Shown here one piece after another: positions 25,382 through 33,957 of a stretch of 64,000 bases of DNA. Location: contig DASUHB010000028.1 of assembly GCA_036273715.1 (NCBI GenBank), positions 62,001-126,000 of the forward strand. Direction: 5' to 3'. Origin of the DNA: Gemmatimonadaceae bacterium. Lineage in GTDB: Bacteria; Gemmatimonadota; Gemmatimonadetes; Gemmatimonadales; Gemmatimonadaceae. Under the pieces are notes generated by a model that did not search any database, was not told the origin of the DNA, and was given only the letters and a program-made list of their open reading frames with translations. A program made the position numbers and the translations under genes. Position 1 is the first letter of the stretch. Each line of letters opens with the position of its first letter.

Positions 25382-26668
25382 ATGACCACCACTGCCCTGC
25401 TCGCCGAGCTCTCGTGGCGCGGCCTGTTGTACCAGCACACCGAGGGACTCGAGGCCGCGCTGTCGGCCGGCGGCCTCGTCGCCTACTGCGGATTCGATCC
25501 GACCGCGCCGAGCTTGCATGTCGGGAGTCTCGTGCCGGTGATGGGGCTCGTGCATCTGCAGCGGACCGGGAACATGCCGATCGCGCTCGTGGGCGGCGGG
25601 ACGGGGATGATCGGCGATCCGAGCGGCAAGAGCACGGAGCGGCAGCTGCAGACGCGCGAGACGATCGAGGTGAACAGCCGCGCGATCGGGGCGCAGCTGG
25701 CGCGGTTCCTCGACTTTTCGGGCGCGACGGCCGCGATCATGGGCGACAACGCCGACTGGCTGCTTCCGTTAGGCGCGGTGGAGATGCTGCGCGACGTCGG
25801 CAAGCACTTCACCGTGAACTACATGCTGGCCAAGGAGTCGGTAAAGGCGCGCCTCGAGGGAGGCATCTCGTTCACCGAATTCAGCTACATGCTCCTGCAG
25901 GCGTACGACTATCTCCAACTGCATCAGCGGCACGGGGCGACGCTGCAGATCGGCGGCAGCGACCAGTGGGGCAACATCACCGCCGGCATCGAGCTCATCC
26001 GCCGCGTCACCGGCCACGAATCGCACGCGTTGACGCTTCCGTTAGTCACGACGGCGGCGGGTACCAAGTTCGGCAAGACCGAAGCGGGCGCGGTGTATCT
26101 CGATCCGGCGATGACATCGCCCTACAAGTTCTATCAGTTCTGGATCAACGCCGATGACCGCGACGTGTCGCCCTGGCTCCGCTTTTTCACGCTGCTCGAT
26201 CGCGCGAGCATCGAAGCGCTCGAGCACGAAACGCGGGAGCACCCCGAGCGCCGTGCCGCCCAACGGACGCTGGCCGAGGACATGACGTCGCGCGTGCACG
26301 GGGCCGAGGCGCTCCGGACGGCGGGCGAGGTGTCGGCGCTGCTGTTCGGCGGCGGCGATCCCACCAGGCTGTCGCCGCAGGCGCTGGATGCACTCGCGGC
26401 GGAAATTCCGTTTGCGCGCGCGAGGTGGACGCGCGCCGACGCGTCCGCGGACGGCCGTTCGTTAGGCCTGCAGGACGCGCTGGTGGCGGCGGGGCTCGCG
26501 TCGTCCAAGAGCGACGCCCGGCGGACCATCCAGCAGGGCGGCGTCAGCGTGAACGGCGTGCGCGCATCGGGCGACGCACCTGTGGTGCCGGCGCAGTGCC
26601 TGCACGGGTCCTACGTGCTGCTCAAGAAAGGCGCGCGAAACTACGCGCTGCTTCGCATGGAAGATTGA
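25382..26668 (+). CDS. tyrS: Tyrosyl-tRNA synthetase
   Basis: Class I aminoacyl-tRNA synthetase, 428 residues. Domains: Rossmann catalytic domain with the HIGH-equivalent SLHVGSLVP (near residue 42), GGGTGMIGDPSGK, IGGSDQWGNITAG for tyrosine binding, and the KMSKS-equivalent KFGKTEAG (near 227); an alpha-helical anticodon domain; a C-terminal S4 domain (LGLQDALVAAGLASSKSDARRTIQQGGVSVNG). This is the standard bacterial TyrRS-S form. Start ATG 25382. Apparently monocistronic and convergent with the propeller gene; no T-box or other leader structure is visible in the 75-nt gap. Confidence 0.96.
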   Translation: MTTTALLAELSWRGLLYQHTEGLEAALSAGGLVAYCGFDPTAPSLHVGSLVPVMGLVHLQRTGNMPIALVGGGTGMIGDPSGKSTERQLQTRETIEVNSRAIGAQLARFLDFSGATAAIMGDNADWLLPLGAVEMLRDVGKHFTVNYMLAKESVKARLEGGISFTEFSYMLLQAYDYLQLHQRHGATLQIGGSDQWGNITAGIELIRRVTGHESHALTLPLVTTAAGTKFGKTEAGAVYLDPAMTSPYKFYQFWINADDRDVSPWLRFFTLLDRASIEALEHETREHPERRAAQRTLAEDMTSRVHGAEALRTAGEVSALLFGGGDPTRLSPQALDALAAEIPFARARWTRADASADGRSLGLQDALVAAGLASSKSDARRTIQQGGVSVNGVRASGDAPVVPAQCLHGSYVLLKKGARNYALLRMED

Positions 26669-26674
26669 CGGCGG

Positions 26675-27964
26675 TCACGGATACGCGAGCAGCGTCAGGC
26701 GCCGGATCTGCGGCGCGTCGTCCGCGCCCGCGGGTGTGATCGTGCCGTCTTCGTGCACGCGATCCCACCCGCTCCGTGCGATGAAGTAGAAGGTGTCGCC
26801 GACGATCACGCCGTGCGTCGGGTCGCTGACCGCCGGCTTGGCGCGCTCGAGCACCTGCGCATCCAGCACGCGAGTCATCGCCGTGTCCAGGAGGGCGCGC
26901 ACGACACGGTTCGGCGTGGTGCCGTTTTGCACCGCGAGGAGCGTGTTGCCCACGCGATACAATCCGTCCGTGCCGGCGAGCGCCACGTTTCCGGGATGTC
27001 CGAGCCAGCTCACGCCGCGCGACGAGAGGTCGATCACCGCGACGCCGCGCGCGTAGTCGGCCACGAACAATCGCTTCTCGTCGGCCGAGAGCGCCGGCGT
27101 CTGGGGCGACGTGAAGGTGCCGGGCGGGACGAGCACCGCCAGAGCGCGCGCGCCCGGGGTCGCCACATACACGGCGCCCGAGGCGGCGTCGGAGATATAC
27201 ACGGTGCCGTCGGCGCCGACGGTGATGTCGCCTAACACATGGGCCCGGCGCGGGTCGGGCGGATCGAGCCGCGCGCGGAGCACACCCGTCGCCAGGTCGT
27301 ACGCCAGCAGCGCCGAGCGGCCGGAGTCGGCGCGGGCGTATCCCTGTGCGGCGGGCGTCGCCGCGGTCGTGGCCCACAGGAGCTGGCGTGCCGCATCGAC
27401 GTGCACGGCGAAGATTCCCCACGTCGAATCGCTGCCGGCGCGGGTGAAATCCGATGCGCGGCCGGCGCTGTCGACGGCGATGATCTTGCGCCGGTGCACG
27501 CTCGACACGAGAAACCGGTGCCTAACGGAATCGTACGCGATGTCTTCGGCGACGAGGTCGGCGTCGGCGAGGGTGAAGGCGACGGCGCCGCGCGTCACCG
27601 GCTCGAGGTTGGCCGTGACGCGCCGCATCACCCGCGGATATCCGGGCAGCGATCGAACCGACGCCAGGTCGGCGTCGCGTTCCGCATCCTGAAACAGGCC
27701 CATGTCGGCGAAGGTCTGCAGCCACTCGAGCGCGCGCTCGCCGTTGCCGAGGCGCGCCTCGGCCACGGCCAGATCATAGTCGATCGCCGGCAGCGGGCCG
27801 ATTTCGCGCCGCATCGCGAGCAACTGGGCGCGGAAGGTCGCGAAGTCGCCGGTGGTGTACGCTTTGTGCGCAGCGCGGTCGTGATCCCGCCACGTGGAAT
27901 CGCGCTGTGCCGGCGCGGCCGATGCGCCTAACGCAAGCGCCGCGAGGACCAGGGCCGCCCGCAT
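26675..27964 (-). CDS. Exported beta-propeller protein (SMP-30/NHL-like)
   Basis: 429 residues from ATG 27964, whose A is shared with the TGA stop of the aminotransferase gene (TGATG). Signal peptide (ALVLAALALGASAAPAQ). Residues about 30-100 look like a short helical repeat region (TPR-like: ARLGNGERALEWLQTFAD). The rest repeats propeller-blade strands: DIAYDSVRHRFLVSSV, GIFAVHVDAARQLLWATT, GDITVGADGTVYISD, PALSADEKRLFVADYARG. Related to SMP-30/gluconolactonase-type propellers, but without clear metal ligands I would not assign lactonase activity. Last gene of the minus-strand run. Confidence 0.7.
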   Translation of the reverse strand: MRAALVLAALALGASAAPAQRDSTWRDHDRAAHKAYTTGDFATFRAQLLAMRREIGPLPAIDYDLAVAEARLGNGERALEWLQTFADMGLFQDAERDADLASVRSLPGYPRVMRRVTANLEPVTRGAVAFTLADADLVAEDIAYDSVRHRFLVSSVHRRKIIAVDSAGRASDFTRAGSDSTWGIFAVHVDAARQLLWATTAATPAAQGYARADSGRSALLAYDLATGVLRARLDPPDPRRAHVLGDITVGADGTVYISDAASGAVYVATPGARALAVLVPPGTFTSPQTPALSADEKRLFVADYARGVAVIDLSSRGVSWLGHPGNVALAGTDGLYRVGNTLLAVQNGTTPNRVVRALLDTAMTRVLDAQVLERAKPAVSDPTHGVIVGDTFYFIARSGWDRVHEDGTITPAGADDAPQIRRLTLLAYP

Positions 27965-29124
27965 CAGTCGTCCTCTCCCACCATCACCGACAGCGCGTGC
28001 AGCACTTCCTGGCGTGTGTTGTAGCAGTGCGGTGAGAGGCGAATGCAGCCCTCGCGGACCGCGTGCGTCACGTGCGCGCGCGTGAGGCGCTCCGTTGCGG
28101 CGACGAGGTCGGCCGGCGCGAGCGCGATGATGCCGGCGCGGTGCGCGCGATCGGCGGGCGTCACCAGGCGCACATCGTTGCGCCCGTCCGCCCATTCGAT
28201 GGCGGCATCGACGAGCACATTCACCGTGCGCTCGACGTCCGCGGGCCCGAGCTCGTGCAGCAGCTCGAGGCTCGCGTTGAAGCCGGCGAAATCCTGGAAC
28301 GGCAGCGTGATCACCTCGAAACGGCGCGCATCGTCGAGGTAGCCGAATTCGTAGTCCACGAGGTGCGCGAAATCCAACGACGCGCGCATCGCGAGCCAGC
28401 CCACGTCGCCCGGTTCGAGCGTGCGCGCCAGCTCGTCGCGCACATAGAGGAATCCGGATCCCCACGGCGACAGCAGCCACTTCTGTCCACCGCACGCCAG
28501 CAGGTCGATGTGACACGCGGTCACGTCCAGCGTGGCCGCGCCTAACCCTTGAATCGCGTCCACCACGAACCAGATGCCGCGCTCGCGGCAGAGGCGTCCG
28601 ATGGTTGCGAGATCGGTGCGGAAGCCCGTCGAGAACTGCACCCACGACGCCGCCACGACTTTGACGTGCGGGTGGTCGAGCGCCGCGATGAGCGCGCGCT
28701 CATCGGGCACGCCGTTGGCATCGGTGGCGAGGCGCATGGTGCGGATGCCGCGACGCTCGAGCGCCATCCACGGATAGACGTTCGCGGGAAACTCGCGATC
28801 GAAGCCGACGACGATGTCGCCCGCTTCGAGCGGCAGCGCGCGCGCCGCGACGTTGATTCCGTACGACGTGTTCACCATGCAGGCGATTTCCGACGGCGAC
28901 GCATTGATGAGTTTCGCCACGAGCGCGCGGGTGTGGGCGACGGTATCGAACTCGTCCTTGTCCGTCAGGCGGTAGGGTTCGGCGCGGAGGGCGTTGAACG
29001 CGGCCATCGCGCGCACGGTGCGATCGGGCAGCGGTCCGGTGGAGGCATTGTTGAGATAGATGGTGGACCCGCGTTCGGTCCACGGGAATTCCTGCGCACG
29101 GAGGCGCGCGACATCGAAGGTCAT
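27964..29124 (-). CDS. Class V PLP aminotransferase (isopenicillin-N-epimerase/cysteine-desulfurase-like)
   Basis: 386 residues, aminotransferase class V fold. Recognisable: IYLNNASTGPLP at the N-terminus, MVNTSYGINVAARALPLEAGD, FVVDAIQGLGAATLDV (PLP-binding Asp), and LLACGGQKWLLSPWGSGFLYV with the PLP lysine. No conserved catalytic Cys loop typical of NifS/SufS is seen, so this is more likely an epimerase-, lyase- or kynureninase-like member than an iron-sulfur desulfurase. Overlaps the permease gene before it by 4 nt and the propeller gene after it by 1 nt, so the three are coupled. Substrate unknown. Confidence 0.78.
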   Translation of the reverse strand: MTFDVARLRAQEFPWTERGSTIYLNNASTGPLPDRTVRAMAAFNALRAEPYRLTDKDEFDTVAHTRALVAKLINASPSEIACMVNTSYGINVAARALPLEAGDIVVGFDREFPANVYPWMALERRGIRTMRLATDANGVPDERALIAALDHPHVKVVAASWVQFSTGFRTDLATIGRLCRERGIWFVVDAIQGLGAATLDVTACHIDLLACGGQKWLLSPWGSGFLYVRDELARTLEPGDVGWLAMRASLDFAHLVDYEFGYLDDARRFEVITLPFQDFAGFNASLELLHELGPADVERTVNVLVDAAIEWADGRNDVRLVTPADRAHRAGIIALAPADLVAATERLTRAHVTHAVREGCIRLSPHCYNTRQEVLHALSVMVGEDD

Positions 29125-29996
29125 ACCAGTTGGGCCTTGGCCGGCACGCGCTCGCGTGCGGCGAGGAATCGAGGGTCGAGGGCGTCGCGCAGCGCGTCAC
29201 CCACCAGGTTGAAGCCGAGGACGGCCGCGCCGATGGCGAGACCGGGGAACACCGATGTCCACGGCGCGGTGCGGAGCTGCAGCAGGTCGCGCGCGTCGGC
29301 GATCATCGAGCCCCAGCTCGGCGTCGGCGGCTGCACGCCCAACCCGAGGAACGAGAGCGCGGCTTCGGCCATGATCGCGCCGGCGATGCCCAACGTACCG
29401 GCGATGATCACCGGCGCGATGCAGTTGGGCAGCAGGTGCTGCACGATGATGCGCCGGTCGGTCGCGCCTAACGCACGCGCCGCGTGGACGAACTCGAGCT
29501 GCCGCGTCACCAGCACCTGGCCGCGCACGATGCGCGCCATGCCCGCCCAACCCACGACGCCAATGGTGACGAAGACCGTCGTCAGCGACGGCTCGAGCGC
29601 CGCCGCCATCGCGATGAGCAGGAGCAGCGTCGGGAACGCCAGGGTGATGTCCGCGAGGCGCATGATCGCCTCGTCGACCCAGCGGCCGTAGAAGCCGCTC
29701 ACCAAACCGAGCGTGACGCCCAGCGTGAGCGCGATCGCCTGGGACACGATGCCGACGGTGAGCGAGATCCGCGCACCGAAGACGATGCGCGCCCACACGT
29801 CGCGACCTTGAAAGTCGGTGCCCATCCAGTGCGCGAACGAAGGGCGCTGGAGCTGGCCGGCGAGGTCGATGGCCGTGGGATCGTACCGCGCGACCAACGG
29901 CGCCAGCGCCGCGAGCAGCACCAGCACGATCACGGTGACCAGGCCGAGCATGGCGCGCGGATCCGCACGCAGCCGGCGCCACAACAGAAGGAGCAC
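29121..29996 (-). CDS. Oligopeptide/dipeptide ABC transporter permease, DppC/OppC type
   Basis: 291 residues, six predicted TM helices. N-terminal OppC-type segment (RADPRAMLGLVTVIVLVLLAALAPLVARYDP) and HWMGTDFQGRDVWARIVFGARISL, the DppC hallmark. The EAA loop, which contacts the ATPase, is ARALGATDRRIIVQHLLPN. Normally DppC works with DppB, a binding protein and one or two ATPases; none of these is next to it here. The start is GTG 29996 with no strong ribosome-binding site. Overlaps the aminotransferase gene by 4 nt. An orphan partner for a transporter encoded elsewhere is the simplest view. Confidence 0.88.
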   Translation of the reverse strand: MLLLLWRRLRADPRAMLGLVTVIVLVLLAALAPLVARYDPTAIDLAGQLQRPSFAHWMGTDFQGRDVWARIVFGARISLTVGIVSQAIALTLGVTLGLVSGFYGRWVDEAIMRLADITLAFPTLLLLIAMAAALEPSLTTVFVTIGVVGWAGMARIVRGQVLVTRQLEFVHAARALGATDRRIIVQHLLPNCIAPVIIAGTLGIAGAIMAEAALSFLGLGVQPPTPSWGSMIADARDLLQLRTAPWTSVFPGLAIGAAVLGFNLVGDALRDALDPRFLAARERVPAKAQLV

Positions 29997-30086
29997 GGTG
30001 TCGTAACCTACGTCGTGGGCCGCGTACTATGCCATACCGAAGAACGGCGTCGCTCGGGATTCTGTCGATGCCATCGCGCCGCGCTC

Positions 30087-31034
30087 CTAACCCACCGGAT
30101 CTCGGAGCGCCGCCGGCGTATCCGGCGGCTGCTGCTTCCAGCGCCGGTGATGCCAGAAGTACTGCTCGGGCGCGAGACGGATGTGCCGCTCGAGCACGGC
30201 CGTGTACGCGGCAACCGCCGCATCCACATCCTGCTCGAGGTGCCCGGTCTGGCTGACCGGGATGTCCTCGATCAGCAGGTGATACCGGCCGTTGGGCTGG
30301 CGCAGCGCCGTCCCGAACACGAGCGGCGCATCGAAGCGCAGGGCGAACACCGCGGCGCCGCGCGGCGTCTTGGCCGGGCGCCCGAAGAAGTCGACGTACG
30401 TGGACGCGATGTTGAGTCCGGCCTGATCGACGAGGATGCCGACCATGCCGTTGTCGCGCAGGGTGCGGGGGGTGCGCCGCACCGATTCGCGATCGCGCAC
30501 TACCGTTAGGCCGAGCCGGGAGCGGACGCGGCTCACGTACGCATCGAAGAGCGGATTCCCCATGCGCCGGATCACCGCATCGACGTGGATGCCGCGCGCG
30601 GCGACGTACGCGGCGCAGAGCTCCCAGTTGCCGAGGTGGCCCGAGGCGGCGATGAGGCCCTTGCCCAACGCAAGCTTGCGCTCGACGAGCTCCCAGTTGT
30701 CGACCCGCTCGAAGAGATCCAGCACGTCCTGGCCGCCCATGCGCGAGAGGAGCGCCGTTTCGACCGCCACCGTGCCCAGGTGGCGGTACGCCCGCGCGGC
30801 GATGTCGCGCACGGCGGCCCGGTCGAGCGCCGGGAACGCGGCGGCAATCTGCCCCTCGACCACCCGGCTCCTGATGCCTAACGGACGCCAGCCGAGCGAC
30901 GCGAGCGATGCGCCGGCGCGGAGGGCGCGGTCGCGGCCCAGCACGCCCAACGCGCCGATGAAGGAGCGGAGCGCGCCGTATTCGACGCGGTGGGCGAGCG
31001 ACGGCGCGCGCGGCTTGGGCGGCGCGGTCACCAC
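30087..31034 (-). CDS. Lipid A biosynthesis acyltransferase family (LpxL/HtrB-like)
   Basis: 315 residues. The acyltransferase catalytic motif is SGHLGNWELCAAY (H-x4-E version of HX4D/E), preceded by LSRMGGQDVL and followed by RRMGNPLFDAYV and GILVDQAGLNIASTYVDFFGRPAKT. C-terminal FWHHRRWKQ is the usual family ending. These enzymes add secondary acyl chains to lipid A or a related lipid at the inner membrane. GTG codons at 31034 and 31031 are both possible starts; the second gives a 4-nt overlap with the glycosyltransferase stop. Downstream of glycosyltransferase and MsbA-like genes, consistent with an LPS-type outer membrane. Confidence 0.88.
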   Translation of the reverse strand: MVTAPPKPRAPSLAHRVEYGALRSFIGALGVLGRDRALRAGASLASLGWRPLGIRSRVVEGQIAAAFPALDRAAVRDIAARAYRHLGTVAVETALLSRMGGQDVLDLFERVDNWELVERKLALGKGLIAASGHLGNWELCAAYVAARGIHVDAVIRRMGNPLFDAYVSRVRSRLGLTVVRDRESVRRTPRTLRDNGMVGILVDQAGLNIASTYVDFFGRPAKTPRGAAVFALRFDAPLVFGTALRQPNGRYHLLIEDIPVSQTGHLEQDVDAAVAAYTAVLERHIRLAPEQYFWHHRRWKQQPPDTPAALRDPVG

Positions 31035-32122
31035 GAGCTCCGGTCGCTGGCGGCGAGCGCGGCGCGCTCGAACGCGTCGACCATGAGCGTCTCGGTGTAG
31101 TCGCGCGCCACGCGCACCCGGCCGGCGCCGCCCATCGCGGCCCGCTGGTCCTCGTGCGCCAGGAGCCGCGCGATGGACGCAGCGGCATCGTGCGCGTCGC
31201 TCGCCGGCAGCACGATGCCGGTGATACCGTCCGGCACGTACAGCGCCGCCACCGTGTCGCGCTCGGCGATCACCGGGACGCGCGACGCGAGCAGATCGAG
31301 CGCCGCAAACGCTCCGTCATCGCCGCCGGCGACGACCCAGCCGAGATCGGCGAGCGCCAGGATGCCGAGGTCGTCGTGGCGCTCATCGAGGAAGATCACG
31401 CTGCGCGAGACGCGGAGCGCAGCGGCGTGCATGCGCAGGTCATCGGTGGGCGCGCCGGCGCCGAGCATCACCAGGCGCAGCTCGGGATGCCGGGGGCCGA
31501 GGAGCGCGATCACGCGCAGCACGTGGCCGGCGCGGGCGCGCGAGCGCTCGTCGTAGCGGCACACGAGCAGCCGGTGCTGTCCGTCCGCGAGGCCGAGCGA
31601 CGCGGGCGCAGCCGGTCGGATGTTTTCGTAGAGGTGCGGGCGGACGCCTAACGGAACGACCGCCGGCGCCAGACGGGCGTGCGGCGTCGGCGGCGCGCGC
31701 TGGGCATCCTCGTCGGCCGCGTACACGATCCCCGTGGCGGCGGCGCGCAGCGCCAGCCGCGCGCGCACCGACATCCGGAGCGGCTCGCCCGCCGCCGCCC
31801 GGCGCAGCACCGCCGCGCGCGCCGCCATCCGCGCGGCGCCCGCCGCCACCGTTTGCTCCTGATCGGTCTGTACGCACACCACCTGGATGAACCGCTCCTG
31901 CAACGCCTGGCGCAGCCGCCGAACGGCAGTGAGCAGCGGGACATCGACGGCCGCGGGCAGCACTTCGTACGACCCGAACTCGAGCCGCTGCTCCACGGCG
32001 CTTTCGGGCGGACAGGCGACGGTCACGGCGTGGCCGCGCTCGCTCAACCCGCGCGCGAGCGCCGCCGCGGCGCGGGCGCTTCCGGTCCACGCCGGCGCCG
32101 ACAGATAGAACAGGATGCGCAC
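31028..32122 (-). CDS. Glycosyltransferase, GT4-like
   Basis: 364 residues with a GT-B layout. N-terminal domain: ILFYLSAPAWTGSARAAAALARGLSERGHAVTVACP. C-terminal domain: LLVCRYDERSRARAGHVLRVIALLGPRHPELRLVMLGAG, VIFLDERHDDLGILALADLGWVV (donor-site region), and GDDGAFAALDLLASRVPVIAERD near the end, where GT4 enzymes keep a conserved Glu. That last motif is imperfect, so the donor and even activity are unsure. GTG start 32122 directly after the MsbA-like stop, one operon with LpxL-like and MsbA-like genes. Probably builds a surface glycolipid. Confidence 0.75.
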   Translation of the reverse strand: MRILFYLSAPAWTGSARAAAALARGLSERGHAVTVACPPESAVEQRLEFGSYEVLPAAVDVPLLTAVRRLRQALQERFIQVVCVQTDQEQTVAAGAARMAARAAVLRRAAAGEPLRMSVRARLALRAAATGIVYAADEDAQRAPPTPHARLAPAVVPLGVRPHLYENIRPAAPASLGLADGQHRLLVCRYDERSRARAGHVLRVIALLGPRHPELRLVMLGAGAPTDDLRMHAAALRVSRSVIFLDERHDDLGILALADLGWVVAGGDDGAFAALDLLASRVPVIAERDTVAALYVPDGITGIVLPASDAHDAAASIARLLAHEDQRAAMGGAGRVRVARDYTETLMVDAFERAALAASDRSSW

Positions 32123-32123
32123 G

Positions 32124-33953
32124 TTAGTCCTGCAGCAGCTCCTCGCCGCGCTCGCCGAACTGCAGACAGTACAACCGCCAGTAGGCGCCGCGCCGCGCGA
32201 GCAACTCGTGGTGCGTTCCGCGTTCGACGATGCAACCGTCGTCGAGCACCAGGATCTCGGTCGCGTGCTGGATGGTGGACAACCGGTGCGCGATCACGAA
32301 CACGGTGCGTCCCGCGAGGAGCCGATCGATGGCCTCCTGCACCAGACGCTCGGACTCGGTGTCGAGCGCCGACGTCGCCTCATCGAGGATGAGGATGGGC
32401 GGGTCGACGAGCAGCGCACGGGCGATCGCGATGCGCTGGCGCTGGCCGCCCGACAGCCGGGTGCCGCGCTCGCCTAACGGCGTGTCGTAGCCCCGCGGGA
32501 GCTCGGCGATGAACTCGTGTGCATTCGCCGCCCGCGCCGCCGCCTCGATCTGCGCATCGGTGTACTGGCCCGATCGGCCGTAGGCGATGTTGCTGCGCAC
32601 CGTGTCGTTGAAGATCACCGTCTCCTGGCTCACGATTCCGGTGAGCGCGCGCAGCGAGTCGAGCGTGATCGCGCGCGTGTCGACGCCGTCGAGCACGATG
32701 CGGCCCGCGGTCGGCTCGTAGAACCGGGGGATGAGATCGACGAGCGTCGTTTTGCCGGCGCCGCTCGCGCCGACGATCGCCAGCACGTCTCCCTTGGTGG
32801 CCGTGAACGTGATGTCGGACAGCACCGGGCGCTGCCCGGCCTCGTACGCGAAGGTCACTTCCTCGAAGGCCAGCGCGTCGCGGAAGTCTCGCACCACCCG
32901 CGTGCCGCGGTCGAGCGCTTTTTCCGTTGGGCGGTCGATGACGTCGAACAATCGTTCCGATGCCGCGAACGCGTTCTGCGCCACCGCCGGGATCTGCGAC
33001 AATTGCTTGAGCGGCTGCAGCAAGCGCATCACGAACGTGAGAAAGACCAGGAACTGCGACGCCTGCAGCGACTGGTCAACGAGCACGTATCGGGCGCCGA
33101 TCCAGAGCAGCAGAACGGTGATCCCCGCGCCTAACGTCTCGGTGATCGGCTGCGCGATGAGCGCCACGCGGGCCATGCGCACGAGACCGGATGAATACGT
33201 GTGGCTGGCGCCGATGAACCGCTGCTCCTCGTACGGCTCGGCGCCGAAAGCTTTGACCAACCGGATGCCGCTCACGCTCTCCTGCAACACGCTCATCATC
33301 TCGCCGTGGTCGTTGCGCAGGCGGCGATAGCCGCGGCGCAGCCGGCGCAGGAGCGGCTGGAGTCCGAGCGTCAGCAGCGGCGCGACGATGAGCGCGATGA
33401 GCGTCAACTGCCACGAGATGCCGAAGAGATACGCCACGTAGATGATGACCAGCGCGGATGCCGACAGCGCCTGCGTGACGATCTGCGTGACCAGCGTGCG
33501 CGTCTGCTCGGTGTCGGCAAGGACGCGCGACAGGATCTGGCCCGTCTTGGTGGTGGTGAAGTAGCCGATCGGCAGCCGCTGCAGGTGGCGGTACACCGCG
33601 TCGCGCAGATCGCGGGTCACGTACTCCTGGAGCTCCGCGCCGAGCGTGCCGGCGATCCAGATGAAGAGATTCTTGAGCGCGACCGTCGCCAGCAGGACGA
33701 GGATCACGTTGCGCAGCGACTGCATGGGCTGCGCCGGGTCGAGCAGGCGGCCGATCGTGGCGTGCAGGAACGTGTTGACCCATCCTTTGCCTAACGGGAT
33801 GGGCGGCTGCTTGAACAGCTCGTCGAGGAACGGAATGAGGAGCGCGAACGAGTAGCCGTCGAGCGCCGCGCCGATGAAGTTGGCGACGATGTTCCCGGCC
33901 ATGCGCCACACGTGCGGCCGCAGGAACGTGAACAGCCGGCGATACAGGTGCAC
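32124..33953 (-). CDS. MsbA-like lipid exporter (ABC transporter, fused TMD-NBD)
   Basis: 609 residues: an exporter-type TM domain with six helices (about 15-320), then an ATPase domain. Walker A GASGAGKTT, Q-loop VSQETVIF, ABC signature RLSGGQRQRIAIARALL, Walker B ILILDEATSALD, H-loop IAHRLST. Domain order and length fit MsbA or related lipid/glycolipid flippases acting as homodimers in the inner membrane. GTG start 33953, only 4 nt after the PorX-like gene, and directly followed by glycosyltransferase and lipid A acyltransferase genes; together they suggest lipid A or glycolipid flipping. Confidence 0.9.
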   Translation of the reverse strand: MHLYRRLFTFLRPHVWRMAGNIVANFIGAALDGYSFALLIPFLDELFKQPPIPLGKGWVNTFLHATIGRLLDPAQPMQSLRNVILVLLATVALKNLFIWIAGTLGAELQEYVTRDLRDAVYRHLQRLPIGYFTTTKTGQILSRVLADTEQTRTLVTQIVTQALSASALVIIYVAYLFGISWQLTLIALIVAPLLTLGLQPLLRRLRRGYRRLRNDHGEMMSVLQESVSGIRLVKAFGAEPYEEQRFIGASHTYSSGLVRMARVALIAQPITETLGAGITVLLLWIGARYVLVDQSLQASQFLVFLTFVMRLLQPLKQLSQIPAVAQNAFAASERLFDVIDRPTEKALDRGTRVVRDFRDALAFEEVTFAYEAGQRPVLSDITFTATKGDVLAIVGASGAGKTTLVDLIPRFYEPTAGRIVLDGVDTRAITLDSLRALTGIVSQETVIFNDTVRSNIAYGRSGQYTDAQIEAAARAANAHEFIAELPRGYDTPLGERGTRLSGGQRQRIAIARALLVDPPILILDEATSALDTESERLVQEAIDRLLAGRTVFVIAHRLSTIQHATEILVLDDGCIVERGTHHELLARRGAYWRLYCLQFGERGEELLQD

Positions 33954-33957
33954 GGGC

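Noticed and set aside
29197-31188. 663-codon minus-strand frame across the permease and LpxL-like genes
   Set aside because: Arg/Ala-rich shadow; it spans two recognised genes in a different frame.
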